Source of the DNA: Clostridiales bacterium
GTDB taxonomy: Bacteria > Bacillota > Clostridia > Oscillospirales > Oscillospiraceae
NCBI GenBank assembly: GCA_020859945.1
Contig: JAJBVG010000038.1
Location: forward strand, 1 to 53,572
Length of the DNA: 53,572 nucleotides
Direction: 5' to 3'
Shown here: positions 43,324-51,367 of the stretch, one piece after another
Position numbering within the stretch: the stretch's first letter is position 1
Layout of the letters: each line of letters begins with the position of its first letter
The notes under the pieces: model-generated
The model's input: the letters and a program-made list of their open reading frames with translations, nothing else
Databases searched by the model: none
Told to the model about the DNA's origin: nothing
Translations under genes and position numbers: made by a program

Positions 43324-43766
43324 GCGAAAAATACAAGGTCGTCTATTCCTCGGCGGCATTAGACGACCTTGACGCTATTTATTCCTACATCGCTCATGGA
43401 CTGAAAGAGCGAACGACTGCTCGCAATCAGGTGAACCGCATTCGAAAAGAAATTCGTTCCCTGGATGTATTTCCCGGACGGTACGCAAAAGTCGACTGGG
43501 AACCATGGGCATCCGCCGGAATGCACAGAGTCCCCGTAAATAACTTTGTTGTTTATTACCTCGTGGATACAAAGTCGATGCTGGTCACCATAATCCGTAT
43601 TTTTTATGGCGGCAGAGATGTCGAAAACATGATCAGTTCCGAAACCCAGACAACGGAAGCACAGGCAGCGGTTTTTGTGAACGAAGCATTGGATGAGGTC
43701 GATGCCGATGACCAGTCGGTAGAAGGGCACGCTTTCTTTGATTCCATGCGAAAGAAGTATGACTAG
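43320..43766 (+). CDS. RelE/ParE family toxin with acidic extension
   Basis: 148 residues, about 40 more than normal. YKVVYSSAALDDLDAIYSYI and RSLDVFPGRYAKVDWEPW, then VVYYLVDTKSMLVTIIRIFY and GRDVENM, are the ParE/RelE fold. The extra C-terminal part (about 105-148, acidic) is unlike usual toxins of this family. The pair lies on the strand opposite to the phage late genes, a typical moron position between tail chaperone and tape measure. Confidence 0.8.
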   Translation: MSEKYKVVYSSAALDDLDAIYSYIAHGLKERTTARNQVNRIRKEIRSLDVFPGRYAKVDWEPWASAGMHRVPVNNFVVYYLVDTKSMLVTIIRIFYGGRDVENMISSETQTTEAQAAVFVNEALDEVDADDQSVEGHAFFDSMRKKYD

Positions 43767-43793
43767 GCAGCCCGATATTTCATGAACTCCAAG

Positions 43794-43823
43794 TACCCTC
43801 GGCACCGCAGCCGAGGGTATTTT
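43794..43823 (+). terminator. Toxin-antitoxin terminator
   Basis: TACCCTCGGC (43794-43803) and GCCGAGGGTA (43810-43819), a perfect 10-bp stem with TTTT. Read leftward it also lies behind the tail chaperone genes. Confidence 0.75.
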
Positions 43824-43827
43824 GCTG

Positions 43828-43991
43828 TTAAAATTTATCCATCTGTTCCTGCGTGGCCACCAGCGGATAGTCATACCCATCGTTGTGGCTCTCTGCGAAC
43901 TATCGTTGACCAGACCAATGGTCAGCAGGTCCAGGTCGCGGATAGAGATGCCCAGTTGGACACACCGCAGCAGGAACAGGGGCGTGGTCAT
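43828..43991 (-). pseudogene. Frameshift extension of the tail chaperone (GT part), damaged
   Basis: The frame MTTPLFLLRCVQLGISIRDL...LTIGLVND is entered by a -1 shift from the upstream chaperone. After about residue 30 the coding potential changes to another frame, ESHNDGYDYPLVATQEQMDK, ending with TAA at 43828-43830. One T inserted near 43901 would rejoin them into a protein of about 54 residues. As it stands the frame runs on antisense through the toxin-antitoxin pair. Confidence 0.6.
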
Positions 43992-44368
43992 TTCCCGGCT
44001 GCTGCGGTTAAGTTTTTTTTACGCTCCACCTCAGTTCGCAGGTTGTCCGCCCACAGGTCGAGGATCTCCGGCAGCGCGGTGTAGATGGAGAAGGTGCCGA
44101 ACTCCTCCAGCCACTCATCCGGCGAGTCAGGGACCCCTTTGGGGTCGGCGTGCTTGGCGAAGGTGTAGGCCACGTTCTCAAACATGGTCAGCACCTCCGG
44201 GTCCAGACTGGAGGCATCCGCATCGCTCTCCTGGGTCACGGTGGAGAGGCCGTTCATGTCCTGGAGGATGTCCCGTCCGAACTTCATGCGGTAGATACGG
44301 GGAATGGCGGCGCTGGCTTTCAGCCGCACCTCCTGCCCATCGATCTCAATGATTTTTGTCACAGCCAT
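43988..44368 (-). CDS. Tail assembly chaperone (gpG-like) with -1 frameshift site
   Basis: 126 residues. KIIEIDGQEVRLKASAAIPR and YRMKFGRDILQDMN match the family of tail assembly chaperones that precede the tape measure. Near the 3' end the codons AAA-AAC preceded by A form the classic slippery heptamer A-AAA-AAC (44012-44018). A -1 shift leads straight into MTTPLFLL, as in lambda gpG/gpGT. The overlap of ATG and TGA also allows reinitiation. Confidence 0.8.
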   Translation of the reverse strand: MAVTKIIEIDGQEVRLKASAAIPRIYRMKFGRDILQDMNGLSTVTQESDADASSLDPEVLTMFENVAYTFAKHADPKGVPDSPDEWLEEFGTFSIYTALPEILDLWADNLRTEVERKKNLTAAAGK

Positions 44369-44383
44369 GATGTCACCCTCCTG

Positions 44384-44959
44384 TTACGACTCCGTGGTGG
44401 TGAAGATGTCGGTGTAAACGGCGCTGAACCAGCCGTTGTAGACGGTGTCCGAGGTGGTGGACGTGGTCTTTGCCTTGACGTAACCGTTGGCCAGCGCAGC
44501 GGCGGTAATGGTCAGGGTGTCCGTCTTAGGCTCCTTGCTGTCCTCGATGGTCTCGCCCTCGATGTCAGGCCGGGATGCGGTGCAGTTGTACAGGACGTGC
44601 CGGGTGGCCTTCTGGTCGCCCTCGAACTGGAACAGCAGAGCGAAATGCTCCAGTTCCGCCTCGGTGTTTTCCGCCAGTACGCCGTTTTCATCCAGCGTTT
44701 CGTTCATAATGTCCTGCAGGAACGCCTCCGGGATGAGCGCCAGTTCCAGGTCGCCGGAGTAACCGCTGTTGTTGTTCAGCACCACATACACGATGTTATC
44801 GGCGTACCAGTTCTCCGGCTCGCCCTCCGCGCTGATGGACAGGCTCCGCGCACCCGGCATAGCAACCGGCGTGGCGTAGGTCACGTTGCCGTCATCATCA
44901 AAGGTGGCCTTGGCGTAATACAGGCTTTTCAGGCCGTACTTGATTTTGTTTGCAGACAT
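44384..44959 (-). CDS. Major tail protein (phi13-like)
   Basis: 191 residues. NKIKYGLKSLYYAKATFDDD and PGARSLSISAEGEPENWYAD are characteristic of the phi13-type major tail tube protein. GYSGDLELALIPEAF and TRHVLYNCTASRPDIEGETI follow. It polymerises into the tail tube. AGGAGGAAA precedes the ATG. Confidence 0.85.
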   Translation of the reverse strand: MSANKIKYGLKSLYYAKATFDDDGNVTYATPVAMPGARSLSISAEGEPENWYADNIVYVVLNNNSGYSGDLELALIPEAFLQDIMNETLDENGVLAENTEAELEHFALLFQFEGDQKATRHVLYNCTASRPDIEGETIEDSKEPKTDTLTITAAALANGYVKAKTTSTTSDTVYNGWFSAVYTDIFTTTES

Positions 44960-44986
44960 AAGTTTTCCTCCTTGTCTGTTCGCCGG

Positions 44987-45304
44987 TCACACGACCAGCT
45001 CGTATAAAACTTCATACAGTTGTTCCGATTCTATCCAGACCTCGGACTTCTCAAAATACAGTTCATGGGCTGTCAGCACTGCCTCGATGTTCTCCTCCAG
45101 TGACGGGTCCTTGCGGTCGGTGTAGACCTCAATGTCCAGTTCCCGGTCAGAGTGATAGACGATGTTGTCCGCGCCGAACTGCTGGGCAGCCGGGTACAGG
45201 AAACAGAGAAAGGGCGGGTCGGGAGACTCGCCCTCGGCAAAGTGGTGGTAGGCATAGGGAATGCCCATCTCATCCAGCATTGCCAACACTTCTTCGTGGG
45301 TCAT
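44987..45304 (-). CDS. Tail completion/terminator protein
   Basis: 105 residues. THEEVLAMLDEMGIPYAYHH and PPFLCFLYPAAQQFGADNIV fit the minor tail/terminator group found between the gp10-like protein and the major tail protein. ELDIEVYTDRKD is typical. The ATG at 45304 was preferred over GTG at 45313. The function comes mainly from gene order. Confidence 0.65.
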   Translation of the reverse strand: MTHEEVLAMLDEMGIPYAYHHFAEGESPDPPFLCFLYPAAQQFGADNIVYHSDRELDIEVYTDRKDPSLEENIEAVLTAHELYFEKSEVWIESEQLYEVLYELVV

Positions 45305-45313
45305 TGGCGTCAC

Positions 45314-45697
45314 CTAGCCTTTCAGCGCAGTCTCAATGAGCCGCTGCAGCAGTTCGACACCCTCCGCCTCGGCAGGCGCGATGTGGGGGTAGGCTTTCGT
45401 CCGACCGCCTCCCCGGTTTGCGTGGCCTTTCTCCAGCAGATGGGCCAGTTGGTACCGGTTCTTCGAGTGAACGGTGAGGTGGAGGGACTGGCTGTCCTCG
45501 CCGGTCTTTGTCACCGTCCAACTTTTCCGATACGCGCCCGTCCGTACAGGCGCGCCAGCCTGGATGGACTTTCTGACTGTGGCCGCGCTTTTCCTGACAG
45601 CGGATTTCATATCTTCCGCTGCCAGGTCAGCGTACTCCTGCAAGCCCTCGTTGATGGCGTCCGCCATCTCGTCAATGCTCACTTTCTTTGTGGACAT
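45314..45697 (-). CDS. HK97 gp10-like morphogenesis protein
   Basis: 127 residues. SAATVRKSIQAGAPVRTGAY and RKSWTVTKTGEDSQSLHL, then YQLAHLLEKGHANRGGGRT, are the gp10 family signature. It acts in head-tail joining. Its start overlaps the stop of the head closure gene. Confidence 0.8.
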   Translation of the reverse strand: MSTKKVSIDEMADAINEGLQEYADLAAEDMKSAVRKSAATVRKSIQAGAPVRTGAYRKSWTVTKTGEDSQSLHLTVHSKNRYQLAHLLEKGHANRGGGRTKAYPHIAPAEAEGVELLQRLIETALKG

Positions 45698-46041
45698 CAG
45701 GTATCCCGCCTTTCCTTCTCGCAGGTCAGTTTCAGGGACTTGCGCAGGTAATTCATCCAGTTGATGGACGTAATGTTATACGGCTTGTCCCGGAACCGGA
45801 CACGATAGTGGGTGGTGTCAAGGTCTGCCAGTTCTGAGCAGGAACGGACAGTGAACACCAGCGATTCCTCCGCAGATGTGACACCCGCTGCCTGTTGCTC
45901 CTTCTGCTGGAGACCGGATGCGGCGGCAGTGGCGGCACAGGTGAAATAGTCCGTCCACTCGTTGATGTGGTTTCCCACAGAATCAACGGTGACAGAATTT
46001 TTCTGGATGGTGATGCGCACATTCAGGAGGGAGATGTTCAT
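45697..46041 (-). CDS. Head closure protein
   Basis: 114 residues. Begins MNISLLNVRITIQKNSVTVD and contains YFTCAATAAASG and VRFRDKPYNITSINWMNYLR, which fits phage head-tail adaptor (SPP1 gp16-like) proteins. It sits in the expected place after the connector. Confidence 0.75.
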   Translation of the reverse strand: MNISLLNVRITIQKNSVTVDSVGNHINEWTDYFTCAATAAASGLQQKEQQAAGVTSAEESLVFTVRSCSELADLDTTHYRVRFRDKPYNITSINWMNYLRKSLKLTCEKERRDT

Positions 46042-46042
46042 G

Positions 46043-46375
46043 TCAGAACACCCCCTCCCGAATGGCGAATAGCAGGGACCGCAGGGTCAGCGTCAGACCA
46101 TAGTGGTCGGCCTCCTCCCGATGCTCGTAGAGGTAACCGAGGGAGTACAAAACGGCGACCTTCATGACCTCTTGGATACGCGCCAACTCGTCCTCGGTGT
46201 AAAGACCTGCTTCGTCCTCTCCGCCATCCACTACAGCCCACTGCTCGTCCGACAGCCTTGCCACGTCCGCGCAGAGGCGGCAGGCGGAGGCCAGGAGGAC
46301 GCCAATGAGACCGTCATCGTCCGAAGTGTCCACGCGCAGATAATTTTTCGCTTCCTCCAGCGTAATCAGGCTCAT
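46043..46375 (-). CDS. Head-tail connector protein (gp6-like)
   Basis: 110 residues. SLITLEEAKNYLRVDTSDDD followed by a helical region is the standard start of the gp6-like DNA-packaging/connector family. It forms the adaptor ring below the portal. Confidence 0.8.
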   Translation of the reverse strand: MSLITLEEAKNYLRVDTSDDDGLIGVLLASACRLCADVARLSDEQWAVVDGGEDEAGLYTEDELARIQEVMKVAVLYSLGYLYEHREEADHYGLTLTLRSLLFAIREGVF

Positions 46376-46395
46376 ATGGCATCCTCCTTTTCAGG

Positions 46396-47556
46396 TTAGC
46401 CGGTGGTGCTGCCGATGGTCAGCACCTGCACGGCTTCCGGCAGGAGCAGCCGACCGTCTACACGCTCCTTGGCGACATAGCCGATCATGCCGTTGCCCGC
46501 GAACAGTTCTCGCAGTTCCGCGAAGGAACGGGTGCCGCGGTCCCCGATGTTGTAATAGTGGTAGTCGCCAAAGGCGATGGCGGTGGTGGGCGCATAGGCG
46601 CTGGTGTGTACGGCGTACCCCAGCACCCGGTCAGGCTCGCCAGCCTGGTAGCTGGGCTGCCAGATGTATGCGCCGTTGTTGTCCTTCAGCTTGCGGATGG
46701 CGGCGATGGTGGCGTCATTCATAATGAAGGAGGCGTTCTTCCGGTAGGGGCGCTTCAGCGCGTACACCAGAGAGATGAGGCTGTCGGAGTCCACCTCGTC
46801 CACAGCGTCAAACGCAGTGGCGGTGGTGAACAGGCCGGTGGGCTTGCCTGCGCCGTCCCCGTTCAGGAAGGCGTCCTCCTCGGCGTTTGCGAGAGCCTTG
46901 CCAAACTGGGTGGTGATGTAGTTCTCCAGACCAAAGGCGTTGTCGTAGAGCAGTTCCTCTGTCACCTTGATGGCCACATGGAGTTTGTAGGCGTCCAGCG
47001 TCACCTGGTCGAAGGTGGCGTCTCCCCAGGTCAGTTCTCCGCCTTCCTCGATCCAGGCGGCAGTGGGTTTGTTCGCCGTCAGGTTGATGCGGTGCAGGCC
47101 GCTGGTGGTGATTTTGGTGGCCAGAGAGCGCATGATGTTCTCCTCGTCCAGCACATCAATGAGCCGCCGGTCCCATTCCTCCGGCACCAGGTAGCCGCCC
47201 TCGGCGTCCACACCTTCCTGCAGGGCGTTGCTCACGTTCTTGAAGTTGGAGCGCAGCGCAGCCAGAGCTGCCTGCCGATACTCATCGGAGGCGCGTCCGG
47301 TCTTCTGCTTGCCCTTACCGCCAGGCTGACCGGTGATGGGGTCACTGGTGGGCTGGGAGAGCTGCTTCTCGATTTCGGCGGCACGCTCCAAGCGGGAGAT
47401 TTCCCTGCCCAGGTCGTTGATCTCCTGTTCCATGCGGGAATAGGTGGCATCGTCCTCGGCGGACAGGGTACCGTTCTTGGCTCGATGGCTGTCCAGAAAT
47501 GCCTTGGCGTCATTCCACACTTTGTTGCGCTTCTCGCGCAGTTCGTTGATGGTCAT
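46396..47556 (-). CDS. HK97-fold major capsid protein
   Basis: 386 residues. The first 100 are a coiled-coil scaffold (delta) domain, SRMEQEINDLGREISRLERA, that the neighbouring protease would remove near residue 100. The shell domain includes GGYLVPEEWDRRLIDVL, EEDAFLNGDGAGKPTGL and RKNASFIMNDATIAAIRKLK. GGAGG precedes the ATG. Confidence 0.9.
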   Translation of the reverse strand: MTINELREKRNKVWNDAKAFLDSHRAKNGTLSAEDDATYSRMEQEINDLGREISRLERAAEIEKQLSQPTSDPITGQPGGKGKQKTGRASDEYRQAALAALRSNFKNVSNALQEGVDAEGGYLVPEEWDRRLIDVLDEENIMRSLATKITTSGLHRINLTANKPTAAWIEEGGELTWGDATFDQVTLDAYKLHVAIKVTEELLYDNAFGLENYITTQFGKALANAEEDAFLNGDGAGKPTGLFTTATAFDAVDEVDSDSLISLVYALKRPYRKNASFIMNDATIAAIRKLKDNNGAYIWQPSYQAGEPDRVLGYAVHTSAYAPTTAIAFGDYHYYNIGDRGTRSFAELRELFAGNGMIGYVAKERVDGRLLLPEAVQVLTIGSTTG

Positions 47557-47569
47557 GGTAAATTCCTCC

Positions 47570-48310
47570 TCAGAAGTGGTATTTGATAAGGTTCAGCCGC
47601 TCCAGCAGTTCGTCTGCCGTGCGGCCAGTCTCAGCGGGTTTCTCGATTTTGCAGTGACGGGCCAGCTTTTCCATCAGGGAATTTGTGACACCCACGCGGG
47701 AGTACACCATGCTGGCTTGGGGGACTTCGATGTTCTCCGCGTCAGAGCGTTTCATGATTTCGTCCGCAAAGCCCATCTCCACGGTGCTGTTGGCGTCCAT
47801 CCAGGTCTCCGCATCCATAAGATGAGAGAGCTTTGCGCGAGACAAGCCGGTCTTTATCTCATAGGCATTCATGATGCTCTCTTTGACCTCGTCCAGCATG
47901 GCAATGGCCTTCTGCATCTCTGCGGAATCGCCCGCCGCGATGGTGGCCGGGTTGTGGATCATCATCATGGACACCGGGGAGACCAGCACTCTGGTTCCCG
48001 CCATTGCGATAACAGATGCAGCACTCGCAGCAATGCCATCGATTTTGACGGTGACGCTGCCCTTGTAATCCATGAGCATATTGTAGATTTGAGCCGCAGC
48101 CACGCAGTCCCCACCGGGGCTGTTTATCCAGACGGTGATGTCGCCTGTTCCGGCGTTCAGTTCATCCTTGAACAGCTGGGGTGTGACTTCATCGTCCAGC
48201 CAGCTTTCGTCTGCGATGGCTCCGTTCAGGTACAGCGTTCGCTCCTGCATCGGAACGTCCGTTTCCTGATTCGTCACCGTCCGGGTCTTCCAGTTCCAGA
48301 ACTTCTTCAT
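47570..48310 (-). CDS. ClpP-like prohead protease
   Basis: 246 residues. WINSPGGDCVAAAQIYNML, then DGIAASAASVIAMAGT with the active serine, and SMMMIHNPATI with the histidine, match the S14-type head maturation proteases. It would trim the capsid delta domain. The ATG at 48310 lies within the 3' end of the portal gene (122-bp overlap in another frame), as is common in these phages. Confidence 0.85.
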   Translation of the reverse strand: MKKFWNWKTRTVTNQETDVPMQERTLYLNGAIADESWLDDEVTPQLFKDELNAGTGDITVWINSPGGDCVAAAQIYNMLMDYKGSVTVKIDGIAASAASVIAMAGTRVLVSPVSMMMIHNPATIAAGDSAEMQKAIAMLDEVKESIMNAYEIKTGLSRAKLSHLMDAETWMDANSTVEMGFADEIMKRSDAENIEVPQASMVYSRVGVTNSLMEKLARHCKIEKPAETGRTADELLERLNLIKYHF

Positions 48311-49556
48311 CCGATTTTTCCTCCTCTCCGCTTTCAGCCGCGAATAAACCGGCATCGGCTAGTTTTGTCATATTGCCGTTGATAAGATACAAATCGCCGC
48401 CCTCCTCGGCGGAGATGCGGTCCAGATTTTCCAGTTCTCTGATGTCGTTGGCGGACATCCACCCGTTCTGCCGCGCCGTGGCGTAGCCGTTCATTCGGCT
48501 CTGGTAGTCGGCGCGCAGGAGGCCATCCACGTTGAATTTGGCGAAGTAGTTCTTCTTTTCCTCGTCTTTCAGCAGGGCCCTGTGGATGCCCTGCTCCCAG
48601 CGCACCAGCCAGGGCTGAAGGGTGTAGGTCACGAACTCCAGCGATTCCTGCTCGATGTTGGAAAAGGTCGCGTGTTCCAGGTCGCCAATCATATGGGGCG
48701 GGACACGGAAAATACGGGCTATCTCATCGATTTGGAATTTGCGTGTGTCCAGGAACTGGGCCTCGTCCGGGGAGATGGAGATGGGCGTGTATTTCATGCC
48801 CTCCTCCAGCACTGCCACCTTGCTGGAGTTGCCGCTGCCGCCAAAGCCCTTGTTCCACGCTTCCCGGACGGCGTCCGGGTTCTTGATGACGCCTGGATGC
48901 TCCAGGATGCCGCCAGGGGTGGCGCCGTTGGCGAAGAACTTTGCTCCGTACTCCTCCGTGGCGATGGACAGCCCGATGGCGTTCTTGGCCACCGCAATGG
49001 GCGAGTAGCCCACCAGCCCGTCAAAGCCCAGGCCGGGGATGTGCAGCACCTCGGAGGGTTTCAAAATCTTCTTTTTGACCTGGGGAGCGTCATCATCGCT
49101 GAGCAGATACTCATAGTAGAGCCGCTGGTGTTCATCTCTGTCCACCGTCATGCGGTTAGGCATAAGGGGATACAGAGCCACAACCTCGCCCTTGCCGTTG
49201 CGGATGATTTGGCTGTATGCGTTTCCCCACAGGAGCAGGTGCGTCATCATGGTTTCCCGATACACGAAGCTGCTCATTTCCGGATTTGGCTCATCGTGGA
49301 GCAGGGTGTAGAGGGGATGGTCCACAGCGCGTTCTTTGCTGCCCTCCCCAGTGTAGCGGTACAGATGCAAAGGCAACTGCGCTACTGCCTCCGACAGCAC
49401 CCGGACACAGGCATACACCGCCGCCACCTGCATGGACGACCGCTCGGTCACCAGTTTGTTGGACGAGGAATTGCCAAGATAAAACCGCCAGGCTGTCCCG
49501 GCGGTACTATTTTGGGGTTTGTCCCTCGCCTTGAAAATGCTTGAAAAGATACCCAT
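48189..49556 (-). CDS. Portal protein
   Basis: 455 residues of the HK97 portal family: TERSSMQVAAVYACVRVLSE, AVDHPLYTLLHDEPNPEMSS and VLEEGMKYTPISISPDEAQF are the usual conserved blocks. LEHATFSNIEQESLEFVTYT and an acidic C-terminal tail follow. It forms the dodecameric DNA entry ring. The start lies 16 nt after the terminase stop. Confidence 0.9.
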   Translation of the reverse strand: MGIFSSIFKARDKPQNSTAGTAWRFYLGNSSSNKLVTERSSMQVAAVYACVRVLSEAVAQLPLHLYRYTGEGSKERAVDHPLYTLLHDEPNPEMSSFVYRETMMTHLLLWGNAYSQIIRNGKGEVVALYPLMPNRMTVDRDEHQRLYYEYLLSDDDAPQVKKKILKPSEVLHIPGLGFDGLVGYSPIAVAKNAIGLSIATEEYGAKFFANGATPGGILEHPGVIKNPDAVREAWNKGFGGSGNSSKVAVLEEGMKYTPISISPDEAQFLDTRKFQIDEIARIFRVPPHMIGDLEHATFSNIEQESLEFVTYTLQPWLVRWEQGIHRALLKDEEKKNYFAKFNVDGLLRADYQSRMNGYATARQNGWMSANDIRELENLDRISAEEGGDLYLINGNMTKLADAGLFAAESGEEEKSDEEVLELEDPDGDESGNGRSDAGANAVPERSHRRRKLAGR

Positions 49557-49571
49557 CAGTTGCTCCCTTCG

Positions 49572-51164
49572 TCAGATAAACAGAATGCCTCTGTGGTTGT
49601 ATATGGAATCATCCGGCTCTGCGCCGCAGCGAATCGCCCTGTCCAGAGCCATGACGGTGGCTACCGCGCCGTCTATCTTCTCTGTGGATTTCTCCTTGTC
49701 CATTTTGATGTTGCCAGCCGGGTCGGTGCGGATGAAGATGTTGTCCATGTTCCAGCGCAGGATGGGATGCCCACCGTGGGCAATCTTCTGTTCCAGCACC
49801 AGCTTCATCAGTTCCTTGGTGGGCGGAGACATATCCTTGAACCCCTGCCCGAAGGGGACCACGGTGAAGCCCATGCCCTCCAGATTCTGCACCATCTGCA
49901 CGGCACCCCATCTGTCAAAGGCGATCTCACGGATGTTGTACCGCTCTCCCAGTTTTTCGATGAAGTTTTCGATGTAGCCGTAGTGGACTACGTTGCCTTC
50001 AGTAGTCTGGAGGATGCCCTGGTGTTCCCAGACATCGTAGGGGACGTGGTCTCGGTTGACCCGCAGCGTTACGTTGTCTTCCGGTATCCAGAAATAGGGC
50101 AGTACCACGTACTTTTCGCCCTCGTCCTTGGGTGGGAACACCAACACAAAGGCAGTCATATCCGTGGTCTGGGACAAGTCCAGGCCGCCATAGCAGACGC
50201 GCCCTTCCAGTTCGTCCTCGTCCACGGGAAAAGCACAGGCGTCCCACTTCTCCATCGGCATCCAGCGGACGGACTGTTTCACCCACTGGTCTAGTCGAAG
50301 CTGACGGAAGGAGTTCTCCTCGGCGGGGTTCTGCTTTGCGGATTCACAGGCCGCCTGCACCTTGTCTATGGTGATGGTGTACCCCAGCGAGGGGTTGGCC
50401 TTTTTCCACACCTCCGGGTCGGTCCAGTCATCGTCCATGTCGGCGCCGTAGATGACGGGGTAGAAGGTGGGGTCTATCTTCCTGCCCTCGATGATGTCTT
50501 TTGCCTTCTGGTGCAGTTCGTAGCAGATGGAGTTGGTGTCCGTTCCCGCCGTGGTGATAAGGAAATACAGCGGCTGCTCTCTGGCATCGCCAGAGCCTTT
50601 GGTTAGCACATCGTACAGTTTCCGGTTGGGCCGTGCGTGGACCTCGTCCAGCACAAGACCGGAGACGTTCAGGCCGTGCTTGGTTCCGACTTCTGCGGAC
50701 AGCACCTGATAGAAACCGTTGTTTTCAAAATTGCGGATGCGCTTGTTCGCCGTCAGTATCTTGGAGCGCCGGTTCAGCGCCGGGGACAACTGCACCATCT
50801 GGCTGGCCACATCAAAGACGATTCCGGCCTGCTGGCGGTCGGCGGCGGCACCGTAAACCTCTGCGGACGGTTCCCCATCTCCGAAGAGAAGGTACAGAGC
50901 GATGGCAGCAGCAAGTTCGCTTTTGCCGTTCTTCTTGGAAATTTCTACATATGCAGTGTTAAACTGGCGTTTTCCGTTGGGTTTCAGGACACCAAAGATG
51001 TCCCGGACGATTTGTTCCTGCCAGGGGAGCAGATGGAACCGCTGTCCATACCATCTTCCCTTGGTGTGGCAGAGGCATTCAATGAAGCTGACGACATAGT
51101 TTGCCATATCCTCGTCATAGTAGGAGTTCTTTGCCATGAATCTGGTCGGTGTGTAATTCTCCAC
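49572..51164 (-). CDS. Terminase large subunit
   Basis: 530 residues. The ATPase part has RFHLLPWQEQIVRDIFG, the P-loop-like YVEISKKNGKSELAAAIAL and Walker B LVLDEVHARPN. The nuclease part has CYGGLDLSQTTDMTAFVLVF and IREIAFDRWGAVQM with the metal-binding acidic residues. The GTG start at 51164 follows GGAGGGAGG; the frame opens earlier, but not with terminase sequence. No small terminase or HNH gene lies upstream, so the packaging module is incomplete here. Confidence 0.9.
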   Translation of the reverse strand: MENYTPTRFMAKNSYYDEDMANYVVSFIECLCHTKGRWYGQRFHLLPWQEQIVRDIFGVLKPNGKRQFNTAYVEISKKNGKSELAAAIALYLLFGDGEPSAEVYGAAADRQQAGIVFDVASQMVQLSPALNRRSKILTANKRIRNFENNGFYQVLSAEVGTKHGLNVSGLVLDEVHARPNRKLYDVLTKGSGDAREQPLYFLITTAGTDTNSICYELHQKAKDIIEGRKIDPTFYPVIYGADMDDDWTDPEVWKKANPSLGYTITIDKVQAACESAKQNPAEENSFRQLRLDQWVKQSVRWMPMEKWDACAFPVDEDELEGRVCYGGLDLSQTTDMTAFVLVFPPKDEGEKYVVLPYFWIPEDNVTLRVNRDHVPYDVWEHQGILQTTEGNVVHYGYIENFIEKLGERYNIREIAFDRWGAVQMVQNLEGMGFTVVPFGQGFKDMSPPTKELMKLVLEQKIAHGGHPILRWNMDNIFIRTDPAGNIKMDKEKSTEKIDGAVATVMALDRAIRCGAEPDDSIYNHRGILFI

Positions 51165-51193
51165 TGTGTTCCCTCCCTCCGTTTTATGGCATG

Positions 51194-51216
51194 GAAAAAG
51201 CCGCTTCTCAGCGGCT
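51194..51216 (-). terminator. Small terminator before the terminase gene
   Basis: AGCCGCT/AGCGGCT, a 7-bp stem; read leftward it ends in TTTTT. It would stop transcripts entering from the right. Confidence 0.5.
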
Positions 51217-51225
51217 CCAAAATTT

Positions 51226-51241
51226 ATGGTGAACAAGCAAC
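51226..51241 (-). repeat. Partial copy of the repeated leader
   Basis: Read leftward, GGCTCCGTTGCTTGTT differs by one base from the upstream part of the leader copies at 52411-52425 and 52811-52824. It suggests that the terminase region was once joined to the leader module. Confidence 0.4.
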
Positions 51242-51299
51242 GGAGCCAGCCTGATAAATGACTGGTTCTGTCGACTTTTAACTTTCGCACTTTAAATTC

Positions 51300-51328
51300 T
51301 TGCAGAATAATGAAATGTATGCTAATAT
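51300..51328 (+). promoter_or_regulatory. Promoter of the YbaK-like gene
   Basis: TTGCAG (51300-51305), a 17-bp spacer and TAATAT (51323-51328). Confidence 0.6.
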
Positions 51329-51367
51329 TTTAAATTTAGAGAGTAAAAATTAAAGGAGACGTTTGAA

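Noticed and set aside
46558-50294. Long plus-strand frames opposite capsid, protease, portal and terminase
   Set aside because: Antisense shadows with repetitive Gly/Val/His content.
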